A stretch of DNA of 64,000 nucleotides from Plasmodiophora brassicae (lineage: Eukaryota > Endomyxa: Phytomyxea > Phytomyxea > Plasmodiophorida): NCBI GenBank assembly GCA_036867785.1, contig CP145410.1, positions 1 through 64,000 on the forward strand, written 5' to 3'. The notes under the pieces are model-generated. The model was not told the DNA's origin and ran no database searches. It saw only the letters and a program-made list of their open reading frames with translations. This document shows, piece by piece, positions 41,929 through 51,101 of this stretch. The first letter of the stretch is position 1. The number at the start of each line of letters is the position of its first letter. The position numbers and the translations under genes were made by a program.

Positions 41929-42807
41929 TCAGACCGAACGCGGCGTAGGTGACATCATGAAATACGGCAGCTGAGGTTCGACTTCGACCATGGCGGGTAC
42001 CATGACCGGGGGTCTCGTTCTCAAATGCTCGATTTGCCCTTCCCGCGTGACTTGCAGTGCCAACAAGTAGGCGGTCATGAAGAGCGGCGGGATCAGGGTG
42101 GTGAACGCGTTTAGCAGTCCGACCATGTTGCTCGGTAGAGTCGCGAGCAGGATCATGTAGACGGTTTGGCAGACCAAGGAGATGGCCACCAAGGCCTCCT
42201 GGTTGCCCATGACATAGCCAATGACCTTGGAAGTCGGCCTATCCGTAAACTGACCGTTCTTCTTCTTCTCCAGGTACAGGCGCCCGATGACGGCGACAGC
42301 GACGCACACGTCAAAGAGAAGGTCCGATGCCTTTTGCCAGAACCCGATCGCGTCGATGATGACGGTCCGGCAGACACCGTTCGGGGCGAGCTCAGAGCTG
42401 TTTGTGGCTACGTAAACCAACTCTACGGCCAGTCGGTACAGGAACAGGAGTGCAACACCTGGAATAAGGAAGTGGTCGGCAACGGACGTCTTGTTGAGGC
42501 TGTACACGAGGAACAGCTGGAAAGCCCAGACGGACGCGTTCATGATCATGATCGACGGGTAGATGATGTGGTTCTTGAGCATGCAGTTTTCGAGCAGGAA
42601 ATAATCCCAGATGAAGGCCGTGTTCTGAATGACGATCATCGCCATGACGACGATCCACGATGCGTACCAGTGCCACCGCGTTTGGATGCGCCGCGTATTG
42701 AACACCACCATGGCGAGGCAGAGCACGAAGCCCAGCGGTATTGCGCGAACATAGTTGTTCAGTAGGTCCGTCGATGTGTAGGGCGTTGTCAGTGACGTCG
42801 TCGACAT
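41929..42807 (-). CDS. Seven-transmembrane protein, unidentified
   Basis: About 292 residues from ATG 42807 (an in-frame ATG lies at 42879). Hydropathy suggests seven membrane segments: AIPLGFVLCLAMVVFN, WIVVMAMIVIQNTAFI, MIMNASVWAFQLFLVY, LIPGVALLFLYRLAVELVYV, LLFDVCVAVAVIGRLYL, ALVAISLVCQTVYMILLATL and FTTLIPPLFMTAYLLAL. No GPCR signature (DRY, NPxxY) is seen; the cytosolic loop after segment 5 is Lys-rich (EKKKNGQF). The C-terminus is Pro-rich. It may be a lineage-specific receptor or transporter; I cannot assign it. Confidence 0.7.
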   Translation of the reverse strand: MSTTSLTTPYTSTDLLNNYVRAIPLGFVLCLAMVVFNTRRIQTRWHWYASWIVVMAMIVIQNTAFIWDYFLLENCMLKNHIIYPSIMIMNASVWAFQLFLVYSLNKTSVADHFLIPGVALLFLYRLAVELVYVATNSSELAPNGVCRTVIIDAIGFWQKASDLLFDVCVAVAVIGRLYLEKKKNGQFTDRPTSKVIGYVMGNQEALVAISLVCQTVYMILLATLPSNMVGLLNAFTTLIPPLFMTAYLLALQVTREGQIEHLRTRPPVMVPAMVEVEPQLPYFMMSPTPRSV

Positions 42808-43302
42808 GGTCGCGATCCGAATGGATGTCGAAACGCCGGATACGGACCGGGTACCCCCCTCGTGCTGTCCGTCGCACACCGGTCCTGCGCAGTAAATAGG
42901 GACAGGTGTCGCACCGGGCGGTCTGCGCGACCGTCACGCGCGCGCACCCCCAAGTCATCCCCTGGAGCTATATTCGGTAGCCCCCCGCGTCCCGGACCTG
43001 CCCGTCCGGGCATCAGCTCTACCGTTGGCAGCAACCGCACGCGTGCACGGTTGCCCGGGAGCTGCGGGAACCGTCATACATTACGAAATCTGCTACCAAT
43101 AACAATAATTGATCAGAACCCAACAATGATAATAAATCTGCATCCTTGTGACATCGTAGAGTATGGACTTAGTAACACCCGGTAGTAATTTCCATATACG
43201 AGAGCTGGCAAAGCTGCTGGCGCGTTGAACTGAAAGCGTTTAACAAAATGTTGGGGAATATGCGCCATATGCTCAGTGGTGATCGATGCATATGCTGTGG
43301 GA
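42808..43302. other. Intergenic; right half may belong to the transposon
   Basis: From about 43085 the base composition becomes more AT-rich, like the transposase region, so this may be the left flank of the element. No terminal inverted repeat could be paired with the other side. Confidence 0.45.
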
Positions 43303-44214
43303 TCATACTGGTTGGACACTAAATAATGGTTCGCCGTTCTGCAGCATCATTTGCACAACGTTGGCGACCGCATGCATGCATTGCGGATGGCGATAGCGCG
43401 GATGTCGGAACGGCTGGTTCAGCACTTCGAACACCTTCAGACGCTTGTTGACCGTTTCGTGTCGGGCCAAAATGCGTTTGATTATGGTGTTCATTGGATC
43501 ATCATCTTCAGGCCACTTGAAAAAGCCACGATCACGGTAACCTTTGTCCGCAATCGTTACTTCCCCTTGGCGAACATGTGCCAGGTAACCGAACCGTGCC
43601 AGCTTTAGGTCGGGCCAATCACCACAAGGAACACCCCCGGAGACCCAGACAATTCGACCAGTTCTAATACATATTCCAACCTCGTACCGGACCCCTGGCC
43701 CATTGATTTTGTGGGAATACCATTTTCGATCGAACGGCGACGGCTCCTGTATGGGGCAATCAGTCGCGTCCAAAGACACGAAACAATTGCAATGCCTTGG
43801 AGCACCGGCGAAGCGGTCTTTCCATTGGATCTGAATGCACAGGTCAACCAGGAATTAAACATGCCAGTTGTATGCGAATAATACCACTGCAAGATTGGCA
43901 AGCCGCTGTATGAACGCCCATACCCATTTCCGGAACGTTTTTTCATCGGCTCCCGTTATTGCTCGGTTGATGTGCTCAGTATCGTACCGTTTTAAGAACA
44001 GAAGCGACCACAATAAGTGAATCGGCTTCGCTGTTTGCGGCAGGTCACCTCGCAATAATGCCCACAGCAGAGAGCAAACGTCTGAGGAAACACCAAACAT
44101 CGCCCGGAACCGACGATGCCCGGTGGCTCTTCCATGCGATACCCGATGCCGGGTCAGGGTATGTCCCAACTCCCAGAAGTCGTCGGCTGTGGCAGCCTCC
44201 GCCAAAGTCGACAT
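43303..44214 (-). mobile_element. DDE transposase of the PIF/Harbinger-IS4-like type, apparently intact
   Basis: Two exons, 44214-43885 and 43830-43303, with a 54-nt GTATTA-CATTCAG intron, code for 285 residues. The N-terminal part has HRRFRAMFGVSSDVCSLLWA, KPIHLLWSLLFLKRYDTEHI and DEKTFRKWVWAFIQRLANLA, the helix-turn-helix-like region of this superfamily. The catalytic part has VSLDATDCPIQEPSPFDRKW, YEVGICIRTGRIVW and VTIADKGYRD, followed by ILARHETVNKRLKVFEVLNQ with a candidate final acidic residue. An in-frame upstream ATG exists at 44274. No stop interrupts the model, so the copy could be recent. The region is more AT-rich than neighbouring genes. Terminal repeats and target duplication were not found by eye. 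Confidence 0.85.
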
Positions 44215-44274
44215 TTGCGTGCGGCCAATGTTGACGTTTGGCTTGACGCCAAATACGACTTTGGCGCCATGCAA

Positions 44275-44862
44275 AACGTCCGTAGGTTGATGAAACGTCG
44301 GTACTACACCAATTCCAGTGCCAATATCTCGTCTATAGCTTCGCGATATCTTCTTCTTTGATAGTTGCCGGCTGCTACGTACATTCGACTTTCTTTCAAT
44401 CGTGACTAATTCTGTTCCACATAAATGGCTGTGTTATAATCAGGTTCACAAATGGTCGGGGCACCGGCATAATGTTCAAGTTCAAATGCCCGCATTTCAA
44501 GAGAAATCCTTCATTATCGATTCCGCAGGGTACGTATAAGGTGTTCACGATATGGTGTGTTAACTTACTCGCTAACCAGGGTCATAGACCGTATCGTCCA
44601 CACAGGGTATGACGGAGAAGTCGTATGAGTAGACGTTCCTGCGTTACGTTACAGGCGCCAATGACGTATTTGGCGTGCTGCAAAAGCCGTCGATTGCCTT
44701 CCCGCCAAATACGTCATTGGCGTAGAGCCCCGATCCGACAAACGGGATGCCGGGTGCCAGATCCGACGAGGGGGTCGCCCGACCCGACGAAGGGGGCCCA
44801 ATCCGAAACGGGGCCCAATTAGACGAACGGAGGGAGAACTGCGTTGAAACATCTGGTGACCG
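44275..44862. other. AT-rich spacer with a perfect hairpin
   Basis: Between the transposase and the next gene. Contains the 20-bp hairpin below and no supported gene; probably part of the transposon or its flank. Confidence 0.5.
44656..44722. repeat. Perfect 20-bp inverted repeat, 27-bp loop
   Basis: CGCCAATGACGTATTTGGCG at 44656-44675 is exactly complementary to 44703-44722. The core word CGCCAAATACG also occurs at 44247-44257, near the transposase 5' end. This may be a transposase-binding or subterminal repeat. Confidence 0.85.
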
Positions 44863-45801
44863 ATGTTGCAACGTGAGAACGCGACACACCCTAAAATGAA
44901 GCGTTGGACCCAGAAGTCTGCGGCGCAACGACTGCTGGACAGGCTTTGCGCCGACGGGACGATAACCTCGACGACTCGGCCGCAGGACGTATACAATAAG
45001 TATCCAGATTTCCAGGCGTACACCATGGACAAGTTCCGGCGTCATTTTAACGAGACGAAGCTGAAGCAGGGCACTTTCCGTAAGCAACGTACACCATTAC
45101 GTTTATTTATTCTAATATGTACTCCAGTGCGCTCGTCTGAAGAAGGCAAAGAAGGCGACAATGAAGGAGGTGATACAAGCGCGCCAGAAGACAAGAGCGA
45201 GGACAATGATGAATCGAATGGCGATGACTCGGATTCAAAAAGCAGTCGGAAGAGGTACAAGCTTGCTCTGCCCAGCGAGTCGGAGACCCGTACCGGCGTG
45301 GATATCGACAATCCTCCCGTGATTGCCGCCGTCTACCGGGATGCAGCGACAAAGACGGACCGCGTGGTCATCTGTGCGGGGATGTTCGGCATTCCCGACG
45401 CCAAGGACGTCCATGTCGATCTAGATGAGGACGACGCCCAGACCGCCATCATTTCCTATGGCTGGCCGGCTGCGTTATTCTCACCCCAGGTCATGTGCGC
45501 GACTTGGGCATCGACGGACGAACCGCAGACATACTACGGACGCCTGAATGCGCTCGATGAAGAACTCGCGCACCACCGTCCATCGTACAGTCAGGCGCCC
45601 CGAACGACATTTCGCATAAGACTCCCCATTCCTGTCAACCCCGACACGTCGACGTGGAAAAAAGTGGGGGTCAATTCGGCGACGTCGGGTCGGTTCGTGC
45701 TGTGGGAGCTCGCGGCGAATAAGCCGCCGTATGCAGTTCCATTGGCTGACAAAATTGTGTCCGAATTTGTCGAACACGAGCCAGCCGAAACAATGCAATA
45801 A
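44863..45801 (+). CDS. Possible transposon companion protein (Myb/SANT-like N-terminus)
   Basis: One open frame of 312 residues. The N-terminal 60 residues are basic and helical (KMKRWTQKSAAQRLLDRLCA; DVYNKYPDFQAYTMDKFRRH), resembling the small DNA-binding proteins that accompany some Harbinger-like transposases. A long acidic linker follows (about 90-125), then a nuclear-signal-like SSRKRYK. A C-terminal globular region of unknown type contains VVICAGMFGIPDAKDVHVDL and FVLWELAANKPPYAVPLADK. A 39-nt AT-rich in-frame segment (45089-45127, GTACAC to CTCCAG) may be an intron. It lies 0.65 kb from the transposase on the opposite strand, a divergent pair as in Harbinger elements. The pairing is inference. 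Confidence 0.55.
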   Translation: MLQRENATHPKMKRWTQKSAAQRLLDRLCADGTITSTTRPQDVYNKYPDFQAYTMDKFRRHFNETKLKQGTFRKQRTPLRLFILICTPVRSSEEGKEGDNEGGDTSAPEDKSEDNDESNGDDSDSKSSRKRYKLALPSESETRTGVDIDNPPVIAAVYRDAATKTDRVVICAGMFGIPDAKDVHVDLDEDDAQTAIISYGWPAALFSPQVMCATWASTDEPQTYYGRLNALDEELAHHRPSYSQAPRTTFRIRLPIPVNPDTSTWKKVGVNSATSGRFVLWELAANKPPYAVPLADKIVSEFVEHEPAETMQ

Positions 45802-46372
45802 ACTGTCACATATTTGAAAGGCGTCAGGTCAACTAGAATGTCCAGATATGGCGAACGCACGCGTTCCCGCAGCTCCCCGCAGGGAACACAGCACTGCATT
45901 GGTGAACCTCCCAGTGCCGATCCGAACACGCTAAGTTCGCATGAGCCTTTGTTTACAGTGTTAAGCTTTAGCCCTGTCGCGACGTTGTCAACCCCCTTGC
46001 GTACGTTTGATCTTTGGGTGCGGCAACCAAGGCAATGAGTTCCTTTCAGTGAGTCGGAACTGGCCTTGGCGTTCATAGGTGACGCCTGCTGCCTCGTCGT
46101 CATGTGCCCGATGCGCCCCTAACAGCATGCGAACGTGCGCAGGCGAGCAGGCGTGCGACAGCAACATCGGGGTGGCCATGCAGCCCCGTGCCTATATACA
46201 GGCCTAGGTACAACCACTACCTGCGTAGGGTGGGCACCTGCAGGTCGACATGGCTGGCGCGGCAGTCAGTGCAGCACGGACGAGCTGCGGATTGCGGGCG
46301 GCGGCGCGGGCCACTGGTCGGCCTCCGTGGCGGTGCGGTCATCGAGCCCGCCGACGCACAAACAGCCACAGC
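45802..46372. other. Intergenic, no gene seen
   Basis: Upstream region of the polyQ gene. No domain or repeat recognised. Confidence 0.5.
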
Positions 46373-47718
46373 ATGTTTGGGGCGCCGACAGCAACGACGG
46401 CAGGGGTCGACGTCGCCCCGGACCTATCCAGGTTGATCACAGACTGGCAGAACTGCCAGCGACGGATAAAGTCGCTCGAGGATGAAATCGCTGCCGAACG
46501 GTGCGCCCGCGTCAAGGTACGCGGCGACTGATTTGCAGCATGCGACCGCTTGATCGTTGACCGGAATCGGCATGAACAGGCGGAGGCGAAATTGCATGCG
46601 CTTGAATGTCATCTGCAGGGGCGGCGCCCAGCCGTTGATAACCTCGGCATGTTCGTGAACGGCGTCCTGACGTTGGCCGACGAGATGCGATCCATGGCGC
46701 AGGGCATGCTCGGCAAGAAGCCATCGGACCCAGCACCAGAATTTGGCATAGCTGCACCAGTGCCTGCAACGGCAGCTGTACCACCAGCAATGCCCCCGGC
46801 AGTCCCACCAATGCCCACGATTACAAGACAGGCGGCCGTGCCGACCGCTGACTCGTCGTTAAGCTCTGCGATGGGTCGCGTTGACGGATCGCCGTCAGCG
46901 TTGTTGGATTCACTGCTGGTGGCTGCACCCCGTCAAGTCCCTGTGCAACATCAGCCTGTTTCTCGGCCAGCTCCACTTGCTCTTAACAGGTTGCATCAGG
47001 CCGTTGACCCGGCGCAGCACGACGTCGTCACAGCGCCGCTGATGTCCCATTTCCCAGCAGCAGTGGCAGCAGCAACTCCCAACCCAGCACACATCGTGTC
47101 GGATATCCCGGATGTGTCCCGTTATTCGTCACCGTCGCCGTCGCCGTACATGCAAGTGGTTCCTGACCTGTACGCCCAGATCCAGGCGCACCACCTTCAG
47201 CAGCAACAACCACATCAGCAGCAGCAACAGCAGCAGCAACAACAACAACAAGCACAACAAGCACAACAACCTCAAACACAGCATCCGCAGCACGGTCGAT
47301 CGGGTCTAGACGAGTCTCATCGTGCCTTGCTGTCGAACTCCTTTGGGCACCATGACGACACCGGGTCTGTGCATTCGGATTCTTCAGATCGGCATGCCGC
47401 CCTGTCGGTGTACTCGTCTGCCGAGACGCTGTCGCCGATGGCCCTCGAGGAGGAGATTGTACAGCTCCTGCAGACCAAGTCGACGTCGACCTGCTGTGAC
47501 ATCAAGACCCTCCCCGCGGTTCGTCCTCATATTTGGTACGCTGTCGTGGTTAGCATTGCTCATGCATCTCGGGACACTTGTAGATGTATGAAGCCAAATA
47601 CCACCGCGACTTCTCCAAGCGCCTGCTACAGTGTGGCCTGTCCGACCTGGACACATTTGTCGCCTACTTCAAATGGTACCTGGCGCGTGCTGACCCTGCA
47701 CGCCTTTTAAGTGGTTGA
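46373..47718 (+). CDS. PolyQ-containing coiled-coil protein, unidentified
   Basis: Three exons: 46373-46516, 46580-47518 and 47584-47718, total 405 residues; introns 63 and 65 nt. Residues about 15-75 form a coiled coil (DLSRLITDWQNCQRRIKSLE; AKLHALECHLQ) joined across the first intron. The middle is Pro/Ala/Val-rich, then a Gln tract of about 14 with interspersed His and Ala (about 265-300). The last exon encodes a compact charged domain, MYEAKYHRDFSKRLLQCGLS then DLDTFVAYFKWYLARADPAR. The layout (coiled coil, disordered middle, small C-terminal module) resembles transcription-coactivator or P-body scaffolds, but no family is recognised. PolyQ length may vary between isolates. Confidence 0.7.
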
Positions 47719-48595
47719 TTGTGGGTCGCCGCGCGTAGGCAGTCGGATGTACAGAAGTCGTCGTTGGTCTTCACCGAGAAGGTCGTCGACTCGCGCTCCT
47801 GTGTCTTCGTTTCCGTCCTGCCGGCGTCGTCGGGTCTGCCTGCCGCGGGGGAAAGCAAATTGTCGAATGCGCAGCACCAGCAGCAGGGCCCGTTCGATCC
47901 CTCTCATCCATCGTCTCGCGTAGTAACCGCACGCTTGACGTGCCTGTCCTCCCTTCTGACATTGCGCTTCCCAGCACGGACACAACGTGTCCCGGTACGA
48001 GGATCGTGACGTTTCGCCGCGTTCGTCACGTCGTGATGGCCGATCGTCGACCTGTCGCGTGTCGTCGCGGTCAATGTCTCCTGCGATGAGGAGATCGTCG
48101 TCGCATCGCGACTCGTCGCCCGCCGTACACAGGTCGTCATCGCGGCGCGACAGCGTCGATTACAGGGACCGGGAGCGAGACCGGGCACCGTCGCGTTCTG
48201 ATTCGCGTCGCCCATCGTCAACGGCGACGACGTTCTGCTACCATTTCAACAACCAGGGCAAGTGCTGGCATAACGACCGTTGCTATTATCGGCACGCCTG
48301 CTCGACGTGTCGGTCCACAAGTCATGGCGCTTCCAAGTGCCCGCTGAAGGCGTCGTCGAAGAACCAGCCGCTGGGGTCATCGTCGGTGGTGGCGTCGAAC
48401 CAAGGTGGTGGGTCAAGAAGCGCGACGATTGGATCCGCGAAGACGCCCACCGGTCATCTGCCTGCCGACGCTCAGCCTCGTCATGACGCTCCAGATGCGT
48501 CGAAATCGGCAGTCGTGTCGGGCAACCAGGCGGAATCCATGGAGGAAGGGCAGATGCTGGCGTCGCAGCCAGACAACGACGTGCAGGCCAGCTGA
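47719..48595 (+). CDS. RS-rich protein with a CCCH finger and a CCHC-like knuckle; 5' end unresolved
   Basis: The well-supported part runs 47987-48595. It has an Arg/Ser-rich stretch (SRYEDRDVSPRSSRRDGRSS; SRSMSPAMRRSSSHRDSSPA), then FCYHFNNQGKCWHNDRCYYR and H, a CCCH finger, directly followed by CSTCRSTSHGASKC, a second small zinc knuckle. The tail is Ser/Gln/Asp-rich. The frame is not started by an ATG. A likely 5' exon lies at about 47725-47920, ending in HPSSR at a GTAGTA donor, joined in frame to HGHNVSRYED after a TTCCCAG acceptor at about 47978. The combination resembles RNA-processing proteins. A CCCH finger followed by a CxxC..HxxxxC knuckle is also found in some mobile-element proteins, so origin is open. 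Confidence 0.6.
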
Positions 48596-48667
48596 TGCTC
48601 CCCGCCGACGAGCATCAAAACATGACAAACGTTTCATAACTGTGTATATGAAGTGGGAAGATGCGGA

Positions 48668-49585
48668 TTACTGTGCCTTGTCGCCTTCCTTGTGCGTCTT
48701 CTTGATGTGACGCTGCAGCGTGGTGTCGTTGGCGAACATCTTGGAGCACATGCCACAGGGCGTTGTGTTGTGCGTCATCTTGTGCACCGACATGCTCTTG
48801 CGCGGGACCTCCTTCGAGCACACCTCGCATGCGATGACCTCTTCGGGGTCCTTCTTCGCCTTCTCAGCAGGGGAACCTGGTTGTGCGGCCGCCGCCACAG
48901 GAGCCTGAGCAACAACGGGAGTTGCATCGCTGGTTTCGACTGGCGCCTTTGGATTCTTCTTCGGTGGCTTGTCACTCTTCGAGGCCTTATCCTTGTGCTT
49001 CCTTGACTTCTTCTCCTTTGATTTAACCGGTTCGCCGCCGCTTGGCGCAGGCATCTCTGGTTCCCCCGCTGGAGCCTGTTCGCCTGGAATGACGTTGTTC
49101 TCGATGACGACAACGGGCAGTTCCGATGGCGAAGGCGCAACGGGAGCTGGTGCAGACGCCGGAGTAGACGGTGCGGCAGAGGGCGCTGAAGGTTCGGCAG
49201 AAGGCGTCTTCTGTTCAGCAGGCGTTGGCTGCTTGGCGCCACGCGCAACCTTGGCCTTCTTCGGCGCCGGCGTGGCTGGTGCCTGAACGGAATGCTCGGC
49301 GGGAGCGGCAGAGGCACTCGTTTCACTGAATGAGACAAAGACGTGCTCGCCGTCGTCGAACAGGTCACAGACGGCGTCGTCGAGATCAACGTCGAACTCC
49401 TCGGCCTTCTGCAGTGTGGTGCTGTGCAGCGTTTGCAGGTGCGGTTCCGCGTAGAGCTTGCCTAGTTTCGCGAGAATCGCATCGAGAAGCTCGCGAGCAG
49501 ATTCGGACGGGCGCGCGAGTTGCAGAAATTTGCGTCGCTGGCAGTGCACGAACAGGCGCACCAGGGCCCGGTTTTCGGATGCCAT
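48668..49585 (-). CDS. C2H2 zinc-finger protein sharing the N-terminal domain of the 8475 gene
   Basis: Intronless, 305 residues from ATG 49585 (an in-frame ATG lies at 49642). Residues 5-90 form a domain LVRLFVHCQRRKFLQLARPS ... FDVDLDDAVCDLFDDGEHVF, which aligns with the first 85 residues of the acidic Ser-rich protein at 8475-10373. The middle is a Pro/Ala/Glu/Lys-rich linker with a Lys-rich nuclear-signal region (KSKEKKSRKHKDKASKSDKP). Two C-terminal fingers are visible: ACEVCSKEVPRKSMSVHKMT with H, and CGMCSKMFANDTTLQRHIKK with H. This looks like a nuclear, nucleic-acid-binding protein. The shared domain suggests the two proteins join one body or complex through it. Confidence 0.82.
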   Translation of the reverse strand: MASENRALVRLFVHCQRRKFLQLARPSESARELLDAILAKLGKLYAEPHLQTLHSTTLQKAEEFDVDLDDAVCDLFDDGEHVFVSFSETSASAAPAEHSVQAPATPAPKKAKVARGAKQPTPAEQKTPSAEPSAPSAAPSTPASAPAPVAPSPSELPVVVIENNVIPGEQAPAGEPEMPAPSGGEPVKSKEKKSRKHKDKASKSDKPPKKNPKAPVETSDATPVVAQAPVAAAAQPGSPAEKAKKDPEEVIACEVCSKEVPRKSMSVHKMTHNTTPCGMCSKMFANDTTLQRHIKKTHKEGDKAQ

Positions 49586-50492
49586 TGTAGCAAACGTACG
49601 TTCCGCCGAAGCTGTTGTCGAACGTGACGCTGAACGCAGCAACCTGGTGCAATGCGCGAAGTCCGCACGCAGTCCGTGACGGACTTCCGAGACCGTAAAT
49701 AACGCTGGAGCAGGTCAGGCCTGTATGTATTGATGGCCATGTTCAGGGAATCAGGGTAGGGGTCCAACTCGGGTTGCAACACGCTCCTGCTCGCCAAAGC
49801 CGCATGCGGACAGTGCCCGTACCTTTACACCATGTGCGACCTCGGCGGCGCTGCATGATGATCCTTCGACAGGCAAGCATCGGTAGGCGCCTGCCTGTAG
49901 GCCGACAACGGGCCGCTGCCGTGAACCGCTTGAGGTGCGCGGTCCAACCTTGAGGCGGCGGCGAGCGCACGTTGCCCCGCGGCTGACCGAACTGGACGTC
50001 GCCCTCAGATCGCCTTATGGCGCACCGCCATTAGTCGAGCGGGGAGGGCCTCTGCCGACGCAGCAGGCACGAACGCCACTGACCCGATCGCGCATGTAAA
50101 AGTTGAGTTCCGGTCCGTTTCCGTTCGGGTATGTCAAAGGAAGCATTGGCCTTCGTGGCAACTTCGCATCTGGCTGCTTGTGCTTGTGCTTTAGATGCGT
50201 CATGCGGACACAGCCGCCGTCGCGCTGCTTGAAGTTATGGTTCACGGACCTGGCCCTGGTGAAAGATGAAGATTCATGCGGCAGGTGCGCTCTACTCCGC
50301 CCTAATGCCTCGAATTATAACGTCTCGCATCGCATAAATAACGAAGACATTACGTTTATGAACAATTTGCACAGTATAAAACGACTAGACCTATACGTAG
50401 GTCCCGGCCCACATGAGCTTCGCTCGTCGCAGCCCAAGCGTATTTGACAGGGGCGCGTTTCGTCGTTTACAACCTCCTTCGCGATGCAGTCC

Positions 50493-50534
50493 TGTAGACC
50501 GGACCGCCAACTAGGCCACGAGAGCAGCTGCTCT
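50493..50534. repeat. Direct copy of one palindrome arm plus centre
   Basis: These 42 bases are identical to 50609-50650, the left arm and centre of the 70-bp palindrome. The copy lies 116 bp upstream. Confidence 0.93.
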
Positions 50535-50608
50535 GCGAGTCGCCCACAACGGTAGGCGGCGGACATCGCTCGACATCGAGGGGCTTGAGCTTCCTCGGTG
50601 AGATGTTT

Positions 50609-50678
50609 TGTAGACCGGACCGCCAACTAGGCCACGAGAGCAGCTGCTCTCGTGGCCTAGTTGGCGGTCCGGTCTACA
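50609..50678. repeat. Perfect 70-bp palindrome
   Basis: The sequence starts TGTAGACCGGACCGCCAACT, is exactly self-complementary about its centre (CAG|CTG at 50643/50644) and has no spacer. Such spacerless palindromes are unstable in many hosts, so it is either recent or functional. Confidence 0.95.
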
Positions 50679-51101
50679 GTCCACATCAGTATTCTAACTC
50701 CTCGATGACGAAGGGCTCCTGATAACCGGCTGCCTCGTCGTCAGCAGCGGGACGTGTTCGGTCATCCTGAGGTGTCCATGCGAATGCGCGCTTCATTCGG
50801 GCACAGCTTCTCATCAAACGCGTTCACTCTCTTTGCAGCCAGCTTGACCACCATCTTGCCGGCAGCCCATCCTGCCATTCTTCTGCGGCTCAGCTAGGCT
50901 CGTGTCGAGTTCGGCATGGGGGTCCCGCACAGCTCGCTATGACTAGCAGGGGTTTCACTTTGCACGGGCATTCGGGATCAGAGTTTATAAACGACAGAGG
51001 AGCATCCGCAAAGCGATTCAGAGGAGGGCGGCAACAGCGAGGGCGCCCAGGGCGTCAGCTGTCCACTGTCCACCGTTCGCCTTCGCCTTCGACGGGTCCA
51101 C

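Larger units (their letters stand above)
49586..51101. other. Gene-free 1.5 kb with palindromic repeats
   Basis: No frame here looks like a conserved protein. The main content is the palindrome and its partial copy annotated next. Composition is more mixed than in adjacent genes, including AT-rich stretches near 50320-50360. Confidence 0.6.
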
